The notes under the pieces: generated by a model
The model's database searches: none
Seen by the model: the letters and a program-made list of their open reading frames with translations, nothing else
Told to the model about the DNA's origin: nothing
NCBI RefSeq assembly: GCF_014206815.1
Contig: NZ_JACHNP010000002.1
Location: 744,001-808,000, forward strand
Direction: 5' to 3'
Source: Xanthomonas sp. F10
GTDB taxonomy: Bacteria; Pseudomonadota; Gammaproteobacteria; Xanthomonadales; Xanthomonadaceae
DNA: 64,000 nt
Program-made: the position numbers and the translations under genes
In this document: positions 46,362 to 55,761 of the stretch, piece by piece
How positions within the stretch are numbered: position 1 is the stretch's first letter
Layout: every line of letters starts with the position of its first letter

Positions 46362-47237
46362 ATGTCTGTTTTGATCAACAAGAACACCAAGGTGATCGTG
46401 CAGGGCTTCACCGGCCAGCAGGGCACCTTCCACGCCACCCAGATGATCGAGTACGGCACCCAGGTCGTCGGCGGTGTCACGCCGGGCAAGGGCGGCACCA
46501 CCCACATCGACCTGCCGGTGTTCAACACCGTGGCCGATGCCGTGCAGAGCACGGGCGCCGACGCCTCGGTGATCTACGTGCCGCCGCCGTTCGCGGCCGA
46601 CGCGATCCTGGAAGCGGCTGCGGCCGGCATCAAGGTCATCGTCTGCATCACCGAAGGCATCCCGGTGCTGGACATGCTGCGCGTCAAGAACGTGCTGACC
46701 CGTTCGTTCCCGGAAACCGTGCTGATCGGGCCGAATTGCCCCGGCGTGATCACCCCGGGCGAGTGCAAGATCGGCATCATGCCGGGCCACATCCACAAGC
46801 CGGGCAAGATCGGCATCGTCTCGCGTTCGGGCACGCTGACCTATGAAGCGGTCAAGCAGACCACCGAAGTCGGCCTGGGCCAGTCCACCTGCATCGGCAT
46901 CGGCGGCGACCCGATCAACGGCCTGAACTTCGTCGACTGCCTCAAGCTGTTCAACGAGGATCCGCAGACCGAAGGCATCATCATGGTCGGCGAAATCGGC
47001 GGCGACGCCGAGGAAGCCGGTGCCGAATACATCGCCAAGCACGTCAAGAAGCCGGTGGTCGGCTTCATCGCCGGTGCTTCGGCGCCGGCCGGCAAGCGCA
47101 TGGGCCATGCCGGTGCGATCGCCTCGGGCGGCAAGGGCACGGCCGAGGGCAAGTTCGCGGCGATGGAAGCCGCTGGCGTCAAGACCGTCCGCTCGCCGGG
47201 CGACCTGGGTGCAGCGATCGCCTCGCTGGTGAAGTAA
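46362..47237 (+). CDS. sucD: Succinyl-CoA synthetase alpha subunit
   Basis: The 291-residue protein (ATG 46362 after AAGGAA) has the CoA-binding Rossmann domain ([19 protein letters not shown]), [31 protein letters not shown] and the phosphohistidine block GRMGHAGAI-like sequence [17 protein letters not shown]. It is the catalytic partner of SucC. A clean terminator follows 64 bases after its stop. Confidence 0.99.
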   Translation: MSVLINKNTKVIVQGFTGQQGTFHATQMIEYGTQVVGGVTPGKGGTTHIDLPVFNTVADAVQSTGADASVIYVPPPFAADAILEAAAAGIKVIVCITEGIPVLDMLRVKNVLTRSFPETVLIGPNCPGVITPGECKIGIMPGHIHKPGKIGIVSRSGTLTYEAVKQTTEVGLGQSTCIGIGGDPINGLNFVDCLKLFNEDPQTEGIIMVGEIGGDAEEAGAEYIAKHVKKPVVGFIAGASAPAGKRMGHAGAIASGGKGTAEGKFAAMEAAGVKTVRSPGDLGAAIASLVK

Positions 47238-47300
47238 GCCGCCAGCGCCGCGGCAGCGACCGCCTTCGGGTGCGTCGTTGTCGCCGCCGCTGTCCGGAAG

Positions 47301-47329
47301 GGCCTCGCGCGAGCGAGGCCTTTTTCGTT
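47301..47329 (+). terminator. Rho-independent terminator of sucCD
   Basis: GGCCTCGC and GCGAGGCC form a perfect eight-base stem with the loop GCGA, followed by TTTTTCGTTT. It closes the sucCD operon. Confidence 0.93.
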
Positions 47330-47575
47330 TCGAGGATGCGGTGCGCGGCACTGATGCGGCGTCCCTGGCGCGACGGGGCGGATGGGGTGGCCACGCACTG
47401 CCGCCCACCACCGTCCGCGCAATCAAGCAGTTGCGCCATCCCGGTGGTCGCCATTCGTCCCTGTCGCCCCGCCATTGGTCCCCTGGCCGGGTGATGCCGT
47501 CCCTGCGGCGCTGACACGGTCCGGCGCGGTGCCGACATTGACGCCACTTTCTTCGGCAGTGACAGGAGCGGATGC
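47330..47575. other. Upstream region of the PQQ dehydrogenase gene
   Basis: The rest of the 338-base gap after sucD carries only short spurious frames. It should contain the promoter of the PQQ dehydrogenase gene; TTGACG at about 47537 is one possible -35 element, without a convincing -10 partner. An AGGAG ribosome site lies seven bases before its GTG start. Confidence 0.4.
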
Positions 47576-49672
47576 GTGATCAGGCGATGGCGGGCGGCGG
47601 TATGCGGGGCGGGCATGGCGATGGGCATCGGTGGTCTCTGCGCGGCGGCGCCGGGCGACTGGGCCAGTTACGCCGGCGCGCCCGGTGGTGGGCAGTATTC
47701 GCCACTGACCCAGATCACCCAGGACAACGTCGGCCGGCTGCGCATCGCCTGGTCGTTCCGCACCGGCGAACTCGGCGCGGGCCTGCCCGATCCGGAACGG
47801 CGTCGCTTCGAGGCCAATCCGCTGGTGCTGGGTGGACGCATGTACCTCACCACCGGCACCGGCATCGCCTTCGCCCTGGATGCGGCCAGCGGCCGCGAGC
47901 TGTGGTCCTTCGATGCCAAGGTGCGGCGCGACAAGCACTACAGCGATCCGGCCTCGCGCGGAGTGAGTTTCTGGCGCGACACCCAGGCCGCAGCAGGGGC
48001 GTGCCGCGAGCGCATCGTGTTCGGCACCCTGGATGCGCGGCTGATGGCATTGGATGCCGTCGACGGCCGGCCCTGCGCCGGGTTCGGCAAGGACGGCACG
48101 ATCGACCTGCATGCCGGCATCGACGTGCACGACAACGCCAGCGATGCCTGGTCCAACTATGCGGTGACCTCGCCGCCGGTGGTGGCCGGCGACGTGCTGG
48201 TGGTCGGCAGTTCGATCGGCGACAACCGCGGGCATGCGCTGGAACAGGGCGTGGTGCGCGGCTACGACGCGCGCAGCGGCCGTGAGCTGTGGCGGTGGGA
48301 TCCGGTGCCGCGCGACCCGGACAAGGCTACCGCCGCCGGCTGGCAGCCGGCGCAGGCGGCCACGGTCGGCGGCGGCAATGCCTGGGCGCCGCTGTCGGTG
48401 GATCCGGCGCTGGGCCTGGTCTACGTGCCGACCGGCTCGGCGAGTCCCGACTACTACGGCGGCGAGCGCCTCGGCGACAACCGCGATACCGACTCGCTGG
48501 TGGCGCTGGACCTGCACAGCGGGCGCCGGGTGTGGGCGCAGCAACTGGTGCATCACGATCTGTGGGACTACGACCTGGCCTCGCAGCCGGTGCTGACCAC
48601 GGTGCAGACCGTGCAGGGGCCGCGCGCGGCGTTGCTGCAGGCGACCAAGACCGGCTTCCTGTTCGCCTTCGACCGTCGCGACGGCACGCCGCTGTTCCCG
48701 ATCAGCGAGGTGCCGGTGCCGGCCTCCGACGTGCCGGGCGAGCGCGCCTCGCCGACCCAGCCGATGCCCGAGCCGGGGTTGCGCCTGGCGCGGCATACGC
48801 CGCTGACCGCCGCCGATGCCTGGGGCGCGACGCCGGGCGCGCGCCGCGAATGCGCCGCGCTGATCGCCGGGCTGCGCTCGGAAGGCCTGTTCACTCCGCC
48901 CAGCGTGCGCGGCACGATCGCGCTGCCCGGCTGGGCCGGCGGGGTGAACTGGGGCGGGATCGCGGTGGATCCGCAGCGGCAGCTGGCGATCCTGCCGGTG
49001 TCGGACCTGCCGATGCAGGTGGCGCTGATCCCGCGCGAGCAATTCAGCAAGGCCGAGCACGCGCGCCATCCGGACCAGCAGTTCAACGACATGGAGGGCA
49101 CGCCGTACGACATGCGTCGCGGCATGCTGAGTTCCTCCGGCGGCATTCCCTGCGTCAAGCCGCCGTGGGGGCGGCTGGTGGCGGTGGACCTGCGCACGCG
49201 CAAGATCGCCTGGGAGCGCCCGCTCGGCACCCTGGAAGAGAAGCTGCCCTGGCTGCCGCTGGAGGTGGGCACGCCACTGCTCGGCGGTGCGGTGACCACG
49301 GCCAGCGGCCTGACCTTCATCGCCGCGGCGGCCGATGCGCGCCTGCGCGCGCTCGACAGCGCCACCGGCAAGACCCTGTGGGAGGCCAAGCTGCCGGCCG
49401 GCGGCCAGGCCACGCCGTCGGTCTATGCGGTAGGCGGCAAGCAGTACGTGGTGATCGCCGCCGGTGGTCGCGAGGGCATGGGCACGATGGGCGATTACGT
49501 GGTCGCCTATACGCTCGACGGCGAGGGCAAGGACGTGGTGTTCCAGCACGGCGTCGCCGTGCGCATGGCGGTGCTGGGCGTCGCCGCGCTGGGGCTGTGT
49601 GCGGGACTGGCGATGCTGCTGCGGCGTTGGCGCCGGCAGCGGCGTGCACGGGCTGGTGCTGGCGCCCGCTGA
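47576..49672 (+). CDS. PQQ-dependent dehydrogenase with a C-terminal membrane anchor
   Basis: The 698-residue protein starts at GTG 47576 with AGGAG seven bases upstream. A signal peptide (to about LCAAAPGDW) precedes an eight-bladed quinoprotein propeller with repeated tryptophan-docking motifs (AASGRELWSFD, SGRELWRWD, SGRRVWAQQ, ATGKTLWEAK). The blocks HHDLWDYDLASQPVL and DRRDGTPLFP place it near the glucose/quinate/glycerol dehydrogenase branch. Those membrane enzymes usually have five N-terminal helices; here these are missing, and a single hydrophobic helix followed by Arg-rich residues is at the C terminus (about 655-680). It should oxidise a sugar or alcohol in the periplasm and pass electrons to ubiquinone, but the substrate is not readable. 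Confidence 0.9.
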   Translation: MIRRWRAAVCGAGMAMGIGGLCAAAPGDWASYAGAPGGGQYSPLTQITQDNVGRLRIAWSFRTGELGAGLPDPERRRFEANPLVLGGRMYLTTGTGIAFALDAASGRELWSFDAKVRRDKHYSDPASRGVSFWRDTQAAAGACRERIVFGTLDARLMALDAVDGRPCAGFGKDGTIDLHAGIDVHDNASDAWSNYAVTSPPVVAGDVLVVGSSIGDNRGHALEQGVVRGYDARSGRELWRWDPVPRDPDKATAAGWQPAQAATVGGGNAWAPLSVDPALGLVYVPTGSASPDYYGGERLGDNRDTDSLVALDLHSGRRVWAQQLVHHDLWDYDLASQPVLTTVQTVQGPRAALLQATKTGFLFAFDRRDGTPLFPISEVPVPASDVPGERASPTQPMPEPGLRLARHTPLTAADAWGATPGARRECAALIAGLRSEGLFTPPSVRGTIALPGWAGGVNWGGIAVDPQRQLAILPVSDLPMQVALIPREQFSKAEHARHPDQQFNDMEGTPYDMRRGMLSSSGGIPCVKPPWGRLVAVDLRTRKIAWERPLGTLEEKLPWLPLEVGTPLLGGAVTTASGLTFIAAAADARLRALDSATGKTLWEAKLPAGGQATPSVYAVGGKQYVVIAAGGREGMGTMGDYVVAYTLDGEGKDVVFQHGVAVRMAVLGVAALGLCAGLAMLLRRWRRQRRARAGAGAR

Positions 49673-49716
49673 AGCACATGGTGGTGGTGGCTGGCCGGCG
49701 CTTCGGGGTTGATGCA

Positions 49717-49860
49717 GTCGGGACTGAAGTCCCGCCCACAGTGACGCCTCAGCACGTGCTGTCCCTGGAGTGAGCGCGGCTTCGGCGGCGACGCGCGGTG
49801 CATGCGCCAGCGATTTCTGTTGGTCGTGCATGTTGCTGTGGGAGCGACTTCAGTCGCGAC
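49717..49860. repeat. Two degenerate REP-like copies in the gap before nadE
   Basis: GTCGGGACTGAAGTCCCGCC (49717) and GTGGGAGCGACTTCAGTCGC (49838) are inverted copies with ACTGAAGT and ACTTCAGT cores, a subtype of the family seen elsewhere in the window. The surrounding 459-base gap between the PQQ dehydrogenase gene and nadE holds no gene that I can support. Confidence 0.75.
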
Positions 49861-50131
49861 GCGGGGTGCCTGGCCAAGCGGCTTTCTCTGGGCGCGTGCG
49901 CCATAGGGAGCGTCCTGTGGCATCGCCGCGGCTGCCGCCATGTGCGCACCCAAGATGTGGCTTGCCTGGCCTACATGCCTGCACTCCAACGTGGCGGCAT
50001 GCGCATCACCGGCCGCAACCCGGCACAGCGCTACACTGCACAGGGCGCCACGCGATGCCGCGGCGCCGCGGCAGGCACGATGCGCTCGCGTGGCGCCTGC
50101 CTGTCTTCCCTTCGTTCCTGCAAGGTTGCCT

Positions 50132-51769
50132 ATGTCCGCCTCCCTCCGTCTCGCCATGGCCCAGTTCGATTTCCCGGTCGGCGCCGTGGCCCAGAACACC
50201 GACCGGATCATCGCGTTGATCGAGGAGGCGCGCGACGAATACGGCGCCGACGTGGTGCTGTTCCCGGAACTGGCGGTCAGCGGCTATCCGCCGGAGGATC
50301 TGCTGCTGCGGCCGGGCTTCCTGGCCGATTGCGAGCGTGCGGTACAGCGCATCGCCGCGCAGGTGCACGGCATCGTCGCGGTGGTCGGCTGGCCGCAGAG
50401 CGCCGGCAGCGTGGTCTACAACGCCGCCAGCGTGCTGCGCGGCGGCCGCATCGAGCGGACCTATCGCAAGCGCGAACTGCCCAATTACGCTGTGTTCGAC
50501 GAGCGCCGCTATTTCGACGTCGACCCGGACGGCGAGAACTGCGTGTTCGAGGTCAAGGGCACGCCGGTGGGCCTGGTGATCTGCGAGGACCTGTGGTTCC
50601 CGGAGCCGCTGGCGGCGACCGTGCGGGCGGGCGCGGAACTGGTGCTGGTGCCCAATGCCTCGCCCTACGAGCGCGGCAAGCATGCGCAGCGCGACGCCCT
50701 GCTGGCCGAGCGCAGCCGCGAGAGCGGTGCGGCGCTGGCCTATCTCAACGTGGTCGGCGGCCAGGACGCGCTGGTGTTCGACGGCGCCTCGGTGGTGGCC
50801 GACGGCGACGGCACCGTGCATCCGGCGGCGGCCGCCTTCACCGACCAGTGGCTGGTGGTGGAATACGACACCGCCGCGCGCCGTTTCGCGCCGCTGCGCT
50901 GGACCGACGATGGCGACGAGAGCATGGATGCGCTGGCCTGGCGCGCGGTGGTGCGCGGGCTGCAGGACTACTGCGCCAAGAATCGCTTTTCCAAGGTCTG
51001 GCTTGGCCTGTCCGGCGGCATCGATTCGGCGCTGGTGCTGGCGATGGCGGTGGACGCGCTGGGCGCGGACAACGTCACCGCGGTGCGCTTGCCGTCGCGC
51101 TATACCGCCGACCTGTCCAACGACCTGGCCGCGGACCAGTGCCGCGTCCTCGGCGTGAAGCTGGAGACGGTGGCGATCGAGCCGGCGTTCGAGGGCCTGC
51201 TGAGCGCGCTCGGCCCGCTGTTCGCCGGCACCGAGCCCGATGTCACCGAGGAGAACCTGCAGTCGCGCAGCCGCGGCGTGATCCTGATGGCGCTGGCCAA
51301 CAAGTTCGGCGGCCTGCTGCTGACCACCGGCAACAAGAGCGAGTACGCGGTGGGCTACGCCACCATCTACGGCGACATGTGCGGCGGCTATGCGCCGCTG
51401 AAGGACTTGTACAAGACCGAGGTGTTCGGCCTGGCGAAGTGGCGCAATACGGTCGGCGGCACGCCGGTGATCCCGCCAGCGGTGATCACGCGGCCGCCCT
51501 CGGCGGAACTGCGCGCCAACCAGACCGATCAGGACTCGCTGCCGCCCTACGACGTGCTCGACGGCATCCTGTACCGCTACGTCGACCAGGAAGAATCGCG
51601 CGACGAAATCGTCGCTGCCGGCTATGCCGCCGAGGTGGTCGACCGGGTGGTGCGCTTGGTGCGCATCAGCGAGTGGAAGCGCCACCAGGCCGCGCCGGGG
51701 CCGAAGGTGTCGCGCCGCGCCTTCGGGCGCGAGCGGCGCTATCCGATCAGTAACGGGTATCAGGCCTGA
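50132..51769 (+). CDS. nadE: Glutamine-dependent NAD+ synthetase
   Basis: The 545-residue protein starts at ATG 50132. The N-terminal half is a nitrilase-type glutaminase with the Glu-Lys-Cys triad (FPELAVSGYPPED, YRKRELPNY, VICEDLWFPE). The C-terminal half is the NAD synthase domain with the ATP pyrophosphatase loop GLSGGIDSALVLAMAVDALG and LTTGNKSEYAVGY. It makes NAD+ from deamido-NAD using glutamine as the ammonia source. It is monocistronic by spacing. Confidence 0.98.
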   Translation: MSASLRLAMAQFDFPVGAVAQNTDRIIALIEEARDEYGADVVLFPELAVSGYPPEDLLLRPGFLADCERAVQRIAAQVHGIVAVVGWPQSAGSVVYNAASVLRGGRIERTYRKRELPNYAVFDERRYFDVDPDGENCVFEVKGTPVGLVICEDLWFPEPLAATVRAGAELVLVPNASPYERGKHAQRDALLAERSRESGAALAYLNVVGGQDALVFDGASVVADGDGTVHPAAAAFTDQWLVVEYDTAARRFAPLRWTDDGDESMDALAWRAVVRGLQDYCAKNRFSKVWLGLSGGIDSALVLAMAVDALGADNVTAVRLPSRYTADLSNDLAADQCRVLGVKLETVAIEPAFEGLLSALGPLFAGTEPDVTEENLQSRSRGVILMALANKFGGLLLTTGNKSEYAVGYATIYGDMCGGYAPLKDLYKTEVFGLAKWRNTVGGTPVIPPAVITRPPSAELRANQTDQDSLPPYDVLDGILYRYVDQEESRDEIVAAGYAAEVVDRVVRLVRISEWKRHQAAPGPKVSRRAFGRERRYPISNGYQA

Positions 51770-51800
51770 CGCGGTCGTCGGCCTGGCATCTGTCTCATCT

Positions 51801-51866
51801 GTAGGAGCGGCTTCAGCCGCGACGGGCGTTACTGGTAAAGCCCGTCGCGGCTGAAGCCGCTCCTAC
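51801..51866. repeat. REP-like inverted pair (GGAGCGGCTTCAGCCGC type)
   Basis: Copies at 51801-51823 and, inverted, at 51844-51866 are separated by GGGCGTTACTGGTAAAGCCC and neighbouring bases. The pair is near-perfect and can form a long hairpin after nadE. Confidence 0.88.
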
Positions 51867-51926
51867 GAGGGATGTTACGCGGGTCCCGTTGACAGGAAAC
51901 TACGGCATCGCGCCGTATTCGCTTTT

Positions 51927-51961
51927 GCGAATCCCCAATCCCGAATCCCCAATCCCGGCCC
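51927..51961. repeat. CCCAATCCCGACTCCCCAAT-type repeat, copy 6
   Basis: GCGAATCCCCAATCCCGAAT followed by CCCCAATCCCGGCCC, preceded by TTCGCTTTT, ends just before the egtD stop codon. It lies 61 bases after the REP pair, so both repeat families meet in this convergent gap. Confidence 0.85.
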
Positions 51962-51962
51962 C

Positions 51963-52946
51963 TCAGACCGCCTGCAGCAACCGCAGCCCGAACGCATCGT
52001 CCTGCGCATTCCAGCCATGGCTGACGCGCAGGCCGGCTTCGGCGGCCATCGCCGCGAAGCTCTGGTCGGTGTACTTGTGGCTGTACTCGACCTGCATCGC
52101 TTCGCCTTCGGCGAAATCGAAGCGCTGCCCGGCCACCGTCACCTGTTGGGCGCACTGGCTGACCAGGAAGGTCTCGATCCGCTCGCGCGCTTCCGAATAC
52201 ACCGCATGATGGCGGAACTGTGCCAAGTCGAAATCGCTACCGATCTCGCGGTTGAGCCGGCGCAGCAGGTTCAGGGTGAATGCGGCGGTGACCCCGGCGG
52301 CATCGTTGTAGGCCGCCTCCAGCAGCGCCGTGTCCTTGACCAGGTCGATGCCGATCAGCGCGCAACCGTCCGCGCCCATGGTCTGGCGCATCGAGCGCAG
52401 CAGGGCAATGCCGTCCTCGCGGGTGAAGTTGCCCAGGGTCGAGCCGGGGAAGAACACCAGGGTGCGGCGCGCGCCGCGCTGCGGCGCCGGCAGCGCCACC
52501 GGCGCGGTGAAGTCGGCGCATACTGGCAGCATCTGGATGTGCGGGAAGCGCTCGGCCAGCCGCGCGGTGCTCGACATCAGCATGTCGCGGGAGATCTCGA
52601 TGGGGGTATAGGCCACCGGCATGCGCAGGCCGTCCAGCAGCAGCTGGGTCTTGCGGCCGCTGCCGCTGCCCAGTTCCACCACGTGCGCACCGGTGCCCAC
52701 CGCCTGCGCGATCGACGGCATCCGCGCTTCCAGCAGGTCCAGCTCGGTGCGGGTCAGGTAGTACTCGGGCTGGCGGGTGATCGCCTCGAACAGGCGCGAG
52801 CCCTCGGCGTCGTAGAAGTACTTGGACGGCAGCTGCTTGGGGCTGCGCGACAGGCCGGCGATCGCGTCGGCGGCGATGTCGTCGGCCTGCGGATGCAGAT
52901 CGGTGAGGGCGGCTTCGGTCAGGGCGCGGGCGGTTGCGGCATTCAT
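51963..52946 (-). CDS. egtD: L-histidine N-alpha-methyltransferase EgtD
   Basis: EgtD trimethylates histidine to hercynine, the first step of ergothioneine synthesis. The 327-residue protein (ATG 52946) has the family start GLSRSPKQLPSKYFYDAEGS, the block LFEAITRQPEYYLTRTE, the SAM site HVVELGSGSGRKTQLLLDGL, FPGSTLGNFTRED and GIDLVKDTALLEAAYNDAAG, all typical of EgtD. Its start overlaps the egtB stop by four bases (ATGA), so the two are coupled. Confidence 0.97.
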   Translation of the reverse strand: MNAATARALTEAALTDLHPQADDIAADAIAGLSRSPKQLPSKYFYDAEGSRLFEAITRQPEYYLTRTELDLLEARMPSIAQAVGTGAHVVELGSGSGRKTQLLLDGLRMPVAYTPIEISRDMLMSSTARLAERFPHIQMLPVCADFTAPVALPAPQRGARRTLVFFPGSTLGNFTREDGIALLRSMRQTMGADGCALIGIDLVKDTALLEAAYNDAAGVTAAFTLNLLRRLNREIGSDFDLAQFRHHAVYSEARERIETFLVSQCAQQVTVAGQRFDFAEGEAMQVEYSHKYTDQSFAAMAAEAGLRVSHGWNAQDDAFGLRLLQAV

Positions 52947-54232
52947 GCGGGATCCTTGGCCAGGCGCACGCCGGCGAACTGCCACCGCGCATCGGAGGGG
53001 AAGAAATTGCGGTAGCTGGCGCGGATGTGATCGTGCGGCGTGGCGCAACTGCCGCCGCGCAACACCCACTGCGCGTTCATGAACTTGCCGTTGTATTCGC
53101 CCAGCGTGCCCGACCACGGGCGGAAGCCGGGGTAGGGCAGGTAGGCACTGCCGGTCCATTCCCAGACATCGCCGAACAACTGCTGCAAGCCGGTATTGGC
53201 CCGCGCCGTCGACTGCGGATGCAGCGCATCGGTCTCGACGAAGTTGCCGGCGATGGCGACGCCGGCGGCCGCCTGTTCCCACTCCGCTTCGGTCGGCAGG
53301 CGTGCGCCAGCCCAGCGCGCGAACGCATCGGCCTCGAACAGGCTGAGATGGCACACCGGTGCATGCGGATCGCGTTCGCGCCAGCCGCCGAGGGTGAATT
53401 CCCGCGCGCCGTCGGCATGCCAGTACAGCGGGCGCTGCCAGTCCTCGGCGCAACGCTTGGCCCAGCCGTCGCTGAGCCACAGCCCGACCGTGCGATAGCC
53501 GCCGTCGGCGATGAACTCGGCGTATTCGGCGTTGCTCACCGGGCGGCTGGCCAGCGCATGCGCCGGCACCAGCACGCGATGCCGCGGCGATTCGTTGTCG
53601 TAGGCGAAGTCGGCATGCGCCGGCCACGGCGCGGCACCGATCTCGCTGATCTGCTCATCGCGCTGCAGCCAGCGCAGCGGGGACGCCGGCGCGTGCTGCG
53701 TCGCCAGGTCGGCGCGATAGGCCGGGCCCAGTGGATTGCGCCAGAACGCGTGCTTGATATCGGTGAGCAGCAACTCCTGGTGTTGCTGCTCGTGCTGCAG
53801 GCCCAGTTCCAGGATCTGCAGGGTCTGCGGCGCCAGCGTGCCGGCCTGCAACTGCGCCAGCACGCGGGTTTCGATCTCGTTCCGGTACTCCAGCACCTGC
53901 GCCAGCGAGGGCCGCGACAGCAGGCCGCGATGCGGCCGCGCATGCGCCGGGCCGATGCTCTGGTAGTAACTGTTGAACAGGTAATCCCACTGCGGATCGT
54001 GCGCGCGGTACGCCGGATCGGCGCCAAGCACGAAACGCTCGAAGAACCAGGTGGTGTGCGCCAGATGCCATTTGGCCGGGCTGGCGTCGTCCATGCTCTG
54101 CACCATCGCGTCTTCTTCGCTCAATGGCGCGGCGAGATGACGGCTGCGGGCGCGCACGCGGCGCAGGCGGTCCGCCAGCGTCGCAACGGACGCGATGGGC
54201 GAGGGCGGTGACGCCGGAGAGATCGCTTGCAT
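52943..54232 (-). CDS. egtB: Ergothioneine sulfoxide synthase EgtB
   Basis: EgtB is a non-haem iron enzyme that joins hercynine to cysteine or gamma-glutamylcysteine with oxygen. The 429-residue protein (ATG 54232; an upstream ATG at 54271 is less likely) has an N-terminal DinB_2 domain with HLAHTTWFFE and the iron-binding HEQQH (HxxxH). A C-terminal formylglycine-generating-enzyme-like domain follows (NAEYAEFIADGGY, RLPTEAEWEQAA, GDVWEWTGSAYLPYPGF, NAQWVLRGGSCATP). It overlaps egtD. The thiol donor cannot be told from sequence alone. No egtA or egtC is adjacent. Confidence 0.95.
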   Translation of the reverse strand: MQAISPASPPSPIASVATLADRLRRVRARSRHLAAPLSEEDAMVQSMDDASPAKWHLAHTTWFFERFVLGADPAYRAHDPQWDYLFNSYYQSIGPAHARPHRGLLSRPSLAQVLEYRNEIETRVLAQLQAGTLAPQTLQILELGLQHEQQHQELLLTDIKHAFWRNPLGPAYRADLATQHAPASPLRWLQRDEQISEIGAAPWPAHADFAYDNESPRHRVLVPAHALASRPVSNAEYAEFIADGGYRTVGLWLSDGWAKRCAEDWQRPLYWHADGAREFTLGGWRERDPHAPVCHLSLFEADAFARWAGARLPTEAEWEQAAAGVAIAGNFVETDALHPQSTARANTGLQQLFGDVWEWTGSAYLPYPGFRPWSGTLGEYNGKFMNAQWVLRGGSCATPHDHIRASYRNFFPSDARWQFAGVRLAKDPA

Positions 54233-54302
54233 CGATGCAGTCTTAGCGCAGCGGCGTGAACGGACCGTCACGCGTCGCGGACCGTGGCGTTACCCTAGAC
54301 AC

Positions 54303-55511
54303 ATGTCTACGATCGCCTCGCCCCATGCTGCCGGTCCGGCTTGCGCCGGCGAACTGGTCGACCTCGATGCTGCGGCAGATGCGTTCGCCTTGCCGGCGGG
54401 AGTGCGCTACCTGGACACCGCCAGCAAGGGGCCGCGCCTGCACCGTGCGCTGGCCGCGGGGCAGGCGGCGTTGGCCGACGCGATCGCGCCGTGGACGCTG
54501 TCCTTCGATGCCTGGCGCGCGCAGATCGAAGACCTGCGCGCGCTGGCTGCAGCCACCGTGTTCTCGGGCGACAGCGAAGGGGTGGCGATGGTGCCGTCGG
54601 CGGCCTACGGCCTGGCCATCGCGGCGCGGCAGGTGCCGTTGGCGCCCGGCGATGCGGTGCTGCTGCTCGATGGCCAGTTCCCCTCCAACCTGCTGGCGTG
54701 GCAGCAACGCTGCGCCGAGAGCGGCGCGCACCTCGCGGTGGTGCGGCCGGCGCCGGGCCAGGACTGGACCGACGCGGTGCTGGCCACGCTCGAGGCGCAG
54801 CCGCGCGTGCGCGTGGCCACCCTGCCCAATGCCTACTGGCGCGACGGCAGCCTGCTGGATCTGGACCGCATTGCGCCGCGCGTGCATGCGGCCGGCGCGA
54901 TGCTGGTGCTGGACCTGAGCCAGAGCCTGGGCGTGCTGCCGGTGCGGCTGGACGTCTGGCGGCCGGATTTCGTGGTGTCGGTCGGACACAAATGGCTGCT
55001 CGGTCCGATGGGGCTGGCGTGGCTATGGGCCTCCCCGCACTGGCGCGCGCACGGCGTCCCGTTCGAGCAGCACTGGCAGGCGCGCGATCCGGGCAGCGAC
55101 TGGCAGTTCCCGGCCGACGCGCCGCCGCCCTACCGCAGCGGCGCGCGCCGCTTCGATGCCGGCGGCGTCGCCGATCCGCTGCGCCTGGCGATGGCCAGCG
55201 TCGCGCTGCAGCAGGTGCAGCGGTGGCGGCCGGCGCGCATCGCACAGCGGCTCGGCGAGCTTGGCGCGGCCTTCAACGCGGAACTGCACGCGCTGGGCGC
55301 GGGCGACTGGACCGTGCCCGGGCACGCGCCGCACCTGTACGCACTGCGTCCGCCAGCATCGACGATGCCGGTCTTGCTGCCATGGCTGCAGCATGCGCAG
55401 GTCATCTGTACCCATCGCCATGGTGCGCTGCGCATCGCGCCGTACCTGCAGCTGACGGCGGAGGCGATGCGCGGCCTGGCGCGAGAGATGGTGGCGGTGG
55501 TGCGTGCTTGA
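54303..55511 (+). CDS. PLP-dependent class V aminotransferase-like protein, EgtE candidate
   Basis: The 402-residue protein (ATG 54303) is a fold-type I PLP enzyme of class V: YLDTASKGPRLHRAL near the start, AMVLDLSQSLGVLPV-like phosphate region (LVLDLSQSLG with the PLP-contacting Asp), and SVGHKWLLGPMG with the Schiff-base lysine. It is divergent from egtB with 70 bases between starts. In ergothioneine clusters such an enzyme (EgtE) cleaves the C-S bond of hercynylcysteine sulfoxide. That role here is inferred from position and family, so the symbol is withheld; kynureninase-like activity is an alternative. Confidence 0.85.
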   Translation: MSTIASPHAAGPACAGELVDLDAAADAFALPAGVRYLDTASKGPRLHRALAAGQAALADAIAPWTLSFDAWRAQIEDLRALAAATVFSGDSEGVAMVPSAAYGLAIAARQVPLAPGDAVLLLDGQFPSNLLAWQQRCAESGAHLAVVRPAPGQDWTDAVLATLEAQPRVRVATLPNAYWRDGSLLDLDRIAPRVHAAGAMLVLDLSQSLGVLPVRLDVWRPDFVVSVGHKWLLGPMGLAWLWASPHWRAHGVPFEQHWQARDPGSDWQFPADAPPPYRSGARRFDAGGVADPLRLAMASVALQQVQRWRPARIAQRLGELGAAFNAELHALGAGDWTVPGHAPHLYALRPPASTMPVLLPWLQHAQVICTHRHGALRIAPYLQLTAEAMRGLAREMVAVVRA

Positions 55512-55611
55512 ACGCACGTGTGTGCGATCGTTGTCTGGCTTCAGTTTCTATGGGGAACGCAGTCGACTACCGGTCCGGATCGGCGATCCTGTTGGGTGCA
55601 TGGCTTCGTTG

Positions 55612-55678
55612 GTCGCGGCTGAAGCCGCTCCTACGGGAGAAACGGCATGCAGGCCGTAGGCGCGGCTTCAGCCGCGAC
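55612..55678. repeat. REP-like inverted pair (GGCTTCAGCC type)
   Basis: A full inverted copy lies at 55612-55634 and a copy with one base change (GCGCGGCTTCAGCCGC) at 55656-55678. The pair lies in the convergent 250-base gap between the EgtE candidate and the ABC transporter gene. Confidence 0.85.
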
Positions 55679-55761
55679 CCATTGCCGGTGTGATGCGTTT
55701 CGCGCGGGTGGCGGTTGCCACGGCCGGTCGCACCTCTGACGCCCGTGGCGTGGCGCCCGGT

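Noticed and set aside
43181-46552. A single minus-strand frame spanning pilS and the complement of sucC.
   Set aside because: Only the pilS part has family motifs; the rest is the shadow of sucCD, so the gene begins at TTG 44794.
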